From positions 1 through 15,397 of the forward strand of contig DAOVUZ010000005.1 of the NCBI GenBank assembly GCA_030632305.1: a DNA stretch of 15,397 nucleotides, read 5' to 3'. Of this stretch, positions 13,169 through 15,397 are shown piece after piece (within the stretch, counting starts at the first letter, position 1; every line of letters starts with the position of its first letter). The translations under genes were made by a program, and so were the position numbers. The DNA is from Dehalococcoidales bacterium. Lineage in GTDB: Bacteria > Chloroflexota > Dehalococcoidia > Dehalococcoidales > DAOVUZ01. Under the pieces are notes generated by a model. That model searched no databases. It saw only the letters and a program-made list of their open reading frames with translations, and had not been told where the DNA came from.

Positions 13169-13498
13169 ATGAATATCTATGTGGGCAACCTATCGCTCGA
13201 AACGACCGAAGACGAACTGCGAAAAGAGTTCACGGAATTCGGGGAAGTGATATCCGTCACCATCATGAACGACAAGTATATCGGCAGCGGTCAACCGAGG
13301 GGCTACGGATATGTCGAAATGGCGTCGAAATCTGAAGGTGCCACCGCGATTGCTAACCTCGAAGGGAAAAAACTGAGAGACCGGGTTGTCACCGTCGTTG
13401 CAGCACTGCCGCTATCAGATAAAGGCAGAACGGTTTCCCTCAACATCAGAAGCCGCCAACTTAATAAAAAAAGAGAAAGAAGAGACATAGTTAATTAA
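13169..13498 (+). CDS. Second RRM RNA-binding protein with a basic tail
   Basis: A 109-residue paralogue of the preceding gene. RNP2 is IYVGNL (3-8) and RNP1 is RGYGYVEM (44-51); both proteins share EMASKSE after RNP1. Tyrosines replace two phenylalanines of the first protein. Instead of a glycine-rich tail it ends in a lysine/arginine-rich stretch (LNKKRERRD, about 98-106) after a hydrophobic VVTVVAALPL strand. AAGGGG five bases before the ATG is a good ribosome site. The 102-base gap from the first RRM gene has only a weak inverted repeat (GCGACT/AGTCGC, 13075-13101) and a doubtful promoter. It probably arose by duplication followed by tail exchange. Confidence 0.88.
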   Translation: MNIYVGNLSLETTEDELRKEFTEFGEVISVTIMNDKYIGSGQPRGYGYVEMASKSEGATAIANLEGKKLRDRVVTVVAALPLSDKGRTVSLNIRSRQLNKKRERRDIVN

Positions 13499-13544
13499 AC
13501 ACCTATAGTACAGGCGCTTAATCAGCATTTTTTCAAGGAGTTAA

Positions 13545-14759
13545 ATGAATTTCGATACCTTTAATTTTCATCCGAGCATCATGGCCGGTGTACGTGCGCT
13601 CGGTTATTCCATACCTACACCGATACAATTACAGGCCATCCCACCGATTATGCAGGAGCGGGATGTCATTGGCCTAGCCCAGACCGGAACGGGTAAGACA
13701 GCGGCTTTCGTACTGCCCATTCTGGAGCGTCTTCGATCAGGCCCGCGAGGATGTGTCCGGGCTCTGGTAATCTCGCCCACACGCGAGCTGGCCGAGCAGA
13801 CCTGCGAGGTTATCAACGGTCTGGGGAGCAGGGCCGGACTGCAGAGCATTACCATCTATGGCGGGGTAAACATGGACCAGCAAATCCGAAGCTTGCACGC
13901 AAACCCCGATATAGTGGTCGCCTGCCCAGGCCGGCTGCTTGACCACCTGTGGAAGGGTACAATAAGTTTGTCAGAGCTAGAAATCCTCGTCATCGACGAG
14001 GCCGACCGCATGTTCGACATGGGTTTCTTACCCGATATTCGTAATATTTTGGCGTGTATCATGAACGAGCGACAAACCCTGCTTTTTTCTGCCACCATGC
14101 CCGAGAATGTCCGGCGCCTGACGCGTCAAATCCTGCATGACCCAGTCACCGTGCAGATCGGCCGCAGGCTACCGGCAAAAACAGTATCCCACGCTCTGTA
14201 CCCGGTACAGCAGCACCTCAAGACAGCACTACTCAAGGAAATTCTAAATAAAACCAAAACGGATTCGGTACTTGTCTTCACCCGCACCAAGCACCGTGCC
14301 GAACGTGTGGCGCTGCAACTGGTAAGATCCGGCCATCGGGTGACTTCACTGCAGGGGAACCTGTCCCAGAACCAGAGACAGGCCGCGCTTACAGGCTTCC
14401 GTAACGGCTCGATCAAGATTCTGGTGGCGACCGATATTGCTGCCCGCGGTATCGATGTTTTGAGTATTTCCCACGTCATCAATTATGATATGCCCGAAAG
14501 TACGGATGACTACATCCACCGAATCGGTCGTACCGGGCGAGTTGATAAAAACGGTGATGCATTAACCTTCGTAACCGGCGCCGATGCAGATAAGATACTT
14601 GCCCTCGAGCGGATTCTCAATGCGCCGCTTGAGCGTCTTACACTTAAAGGCTTTGATTACACTAAGCCTGCGCCGGACAAAGAATTCCGCCTTTCGTACC
14701 GGCCACGACGACAAGTCGTAAGAAAGCAAGAGATTGGTAAACAAATGGCTATAAAGTAG
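13545..14759 (+). CDS. DEAD-box ATP-dependent RNA helicase, RhlE-like
   Basis: Unwinds short RNA duplexes using ATP, likely in ribosome assembly, mRNA decay or cold adaptation. 404 residues with every core motif: Q motif GYSIPTPIQ (20-28), motif I AQTGTGKT (45-52), Ia PTRELAEQ (78-85), GG (106-107), Ib CPGRLLD (127-133, with Cys where most have Thr), II DEAD (151-154), III SAT (182-184), IV VFTRTK (244-249), V ATDIAARGID (295-304) and VI HRIGRTGR (325-332). The short basic tail (RLSYRPRRQVVRKQE) lacks an extra RNA-binding domain, which the neighbouring RRM proteins might supply. AAGGAG five bases before the ATG; stop TAG. Last gene of the block, ending in an intrinsic terminator. Confidence 0.95.
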   Translation: MNFDTFNFHPSIMAGVRALGYSIPTPIQLQAIPPIMQERDVIGLAQTGTGKTAAFVLPILERLRSGPRGCVRALVISPTRELAEQTCEVINGLGSRAGLQSITIYGGVNMDQQIRSLHANPDIVVACPGRLLDHLWKGTISLSELEILVIDEADRMFDMGFLPDIRNILACIMNERQTLLFSATMPENVRRLTRQILHDPVTVQIGRRLPAKTVSHALYPVQQHLKTALLKEILNKTKTDSVLVFTRTKHRAERVALQLVRSGHRVTSLQGNLSQNQRQAALTGFRNGSIKILVATDIAARGIDVLSISHVINYDMPESTDDYIHRIGRTGRVDKNGDALTFVTGADADKILALERILNAPLERLTLKGFDYTKPAPDKEFRLSYRPRRQVVRKQEIGKQMAIK

Positions 14760-14807
14760 AATATGCATCTGCTTGCTAGCTGTAGTATCCTTCTAATGTG
14801 ACAAATG

Positions 14808-14838
14808 AAGCCTCCATAACCGGGGCTTTTCTTTTTAT
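14808..14838 (+). terminator. Intrinsic terminator after the helicase gene
   Basis: AAGCCTC (14808-14814) pairs with GGGGCTT (14822-14828), 7 bp with one G-U pair and a seven-base loop, followed by TTCTTTTTATT. It lies 48 bases after the helicase stop. Bases 14839-14947 hold nothing identifiable. Confidence 0.75.
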
Positions 14839-14947
14839 TGTTAATTAACCCCCTCTGGGATTATCCGCATATTAGCTAGTTCTTGAAATTTTACATCGTG
14901 ACTTTTTGCTGGGTGGAGCATGATTACACATTTGTCAGGATTGTTGG

Positions 14948-15147
14948 GTCACAATCCGTCATTTTGTTACATAAGAAAAAAGGGGGGGCATTTCTGCTCC
15001 CCCTATAATGTTCAATCGCAACTGCCGGTCACCACTGTACGAACATTGGGATCATTGTTCAACTGTAGGTATACGTATATTGAGGGTAAAGGGTATGCTT
15101 TGTCAAAGACATAGTCACAATAACACACAACTTTTACCTTTCAGGAT
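14948..15147 (+). repeat. Dispersed repeat, copy C, right end missing
   Basis: Left unit 14948-14970 (GTCACAA-N9-TTGTTAC), GC hairpin, then the conserved middle (CGAACATTGGGATCATTGTT, AACTGTAGGTATA, TTGAGGGTAAAGGG, TAGTCACAATAACACACAA, CTTTTACCTTTCAGG). Similarity to copies A and B stops at about 15145-15147, so the last 100 bases and the two right units are absent. Same orientation as the other copies. Confidence 0.82.
14981..15004. terminator. GC hairpin in repeat copy C
   Basis: AGGGGGGGCA-TTTC-TGCTCCCCCT: the only stem change relative to A and B (A to G) still pairs as G-U, so the fold is kept. On the minus strand the stem is followed by TTTTTTCTTATG, a strong intrinsic terminator, placed some 215 bases after the stop codon of the partial gene to its right. 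Confidence 0.65.
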
Positions 15148-15217
15148 ATGCGTCAGACACTGGATTTGTTCTATATTCTCCCTGTTTTCTTACCTAGTAA
15201 ATCCCAACATATTTTCG

Positions 15218-15397
15218 CTAATCAGGAGCCCAACCTTTTCCCTTACACTTTGGACACTTAACATCTCTCGCTATAATGAAGTGAAATCCCCTGGAGGAAA
15301 TTCGCCCTCTGCCGCCACATTCTGTGCATTGGGGCCAGTCTTCAGGGATTAGATTATATCCAAGACCATTGCATACAGAGCAAGCCTCTCGGAGGAA
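15218..15397 (-). CDS. Protein with CxxCxGxG zinc-binding motifs, C-terminal part
   Basis: The last 59 codons of a gene that enters from the right edge. Reading leftwards gives three motifs of the DnaJ-type zinc domain: CSVCNGLG, CTECGGRG and CPKCKGKG, then WAPD and a TAG stop. In DnaJ, four such motifs bind two zinc ions and recognise unfolded protein. Here the motifs are at the very C-terminus and their spacing (CSVC to CTEC 19 residues, CTEC to CPKC 27 residues) is not that of DnaJ, so this is a small zinc-finger protein of the same motif class rather than DnaJ itself. The start, and any further domain, lies outside the window. Confidence 0.72.
   Translation of the reverse strand, partial: FLREACSVCNGLGYNLIPEDWPQCTECGGRGRISSRGFHFIIARDVKCPKCKGKGWAPD

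Overview
The window is one bacterial stretch of moderate GC. It has lipoprotein signal peptides, strong AGGAGG-type ribosome sites and sigma70-type promoters. The B. subtilis-type purF, the binding-protein transporters and above all the compact zinc-ribbon / S21 / RRM / RRM / DEAD-box block would fit a Chloroflexota (Dehalococcoidia-like) genome. That placement is an inference from gene content, not a demonstrated one. Genes from 1 to 11427 are on the minus strand, 12111-14759 are on the plus strand, and a partial gene at the right edge is again on the minus strand.

Region 1 (1-2135) is a purine cluster transcribed leftwards from a near-consensus promoter (TTGACC-17-TATAAT): purF, a 66-residue membrane protein and purM, which runs off the left edge. 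purF is interrupted by a single in-frame TAG where close relatives have serine; the rest of the reading frame is intact. Region 2 (2318-4693) is a polar amino-acid ABC importer, glnH-glnP-glnQ in transcription order, with two inverted repeats upstream. Region 3 (4981-6172) holds an acetyltransferase and a decayed ABC ATPase that has lost its Walker A half. Region 4 (6186-9566) is a complete OpuC/ProU-type osmoprotectant importer (permease, ATPase, permease, lipoprotein) with its own promoter. A second acetyltransferase follows at 9781-10269.

Region 5 (10270-12000) is repeat-rich. Two full copies of an approximately 303-bp dispersed repeat flank a TPR lipoprotein gene. A third, right-truncated copy lies at 14948-15147 and a degenerate fragment at 2149-2291. 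The repeat carries a GC-rich hairpin and is bounded by 23-bp palindromic units, two of them at the right end spaced 28 bp apart. The TPR gene has a good promoter followed by a terminator-like hairpin in its leader, suggesting attenuation or a separate small RNA.

Region 6 (11967-14838) is a plus-strand RNA-handling block: a zinc-ribbon protein, a ribosomal protein S21-like frame with no standard start codon, two RRM proteins and a RhlE-like DEAD-box helicase, closed by an intrinsic terminator. Together these resemble a cold-shock or RNA-remodelling set. The right edge holds the C-terminus of a protein with three CxxCxGxG motifs.

No tRNA, rRNA, CRISPR array or transposase gene was seen. The items most worth pursuing are the repeat family with its palindromic units, the purF TAG, the S21 frame and the TPR leader.
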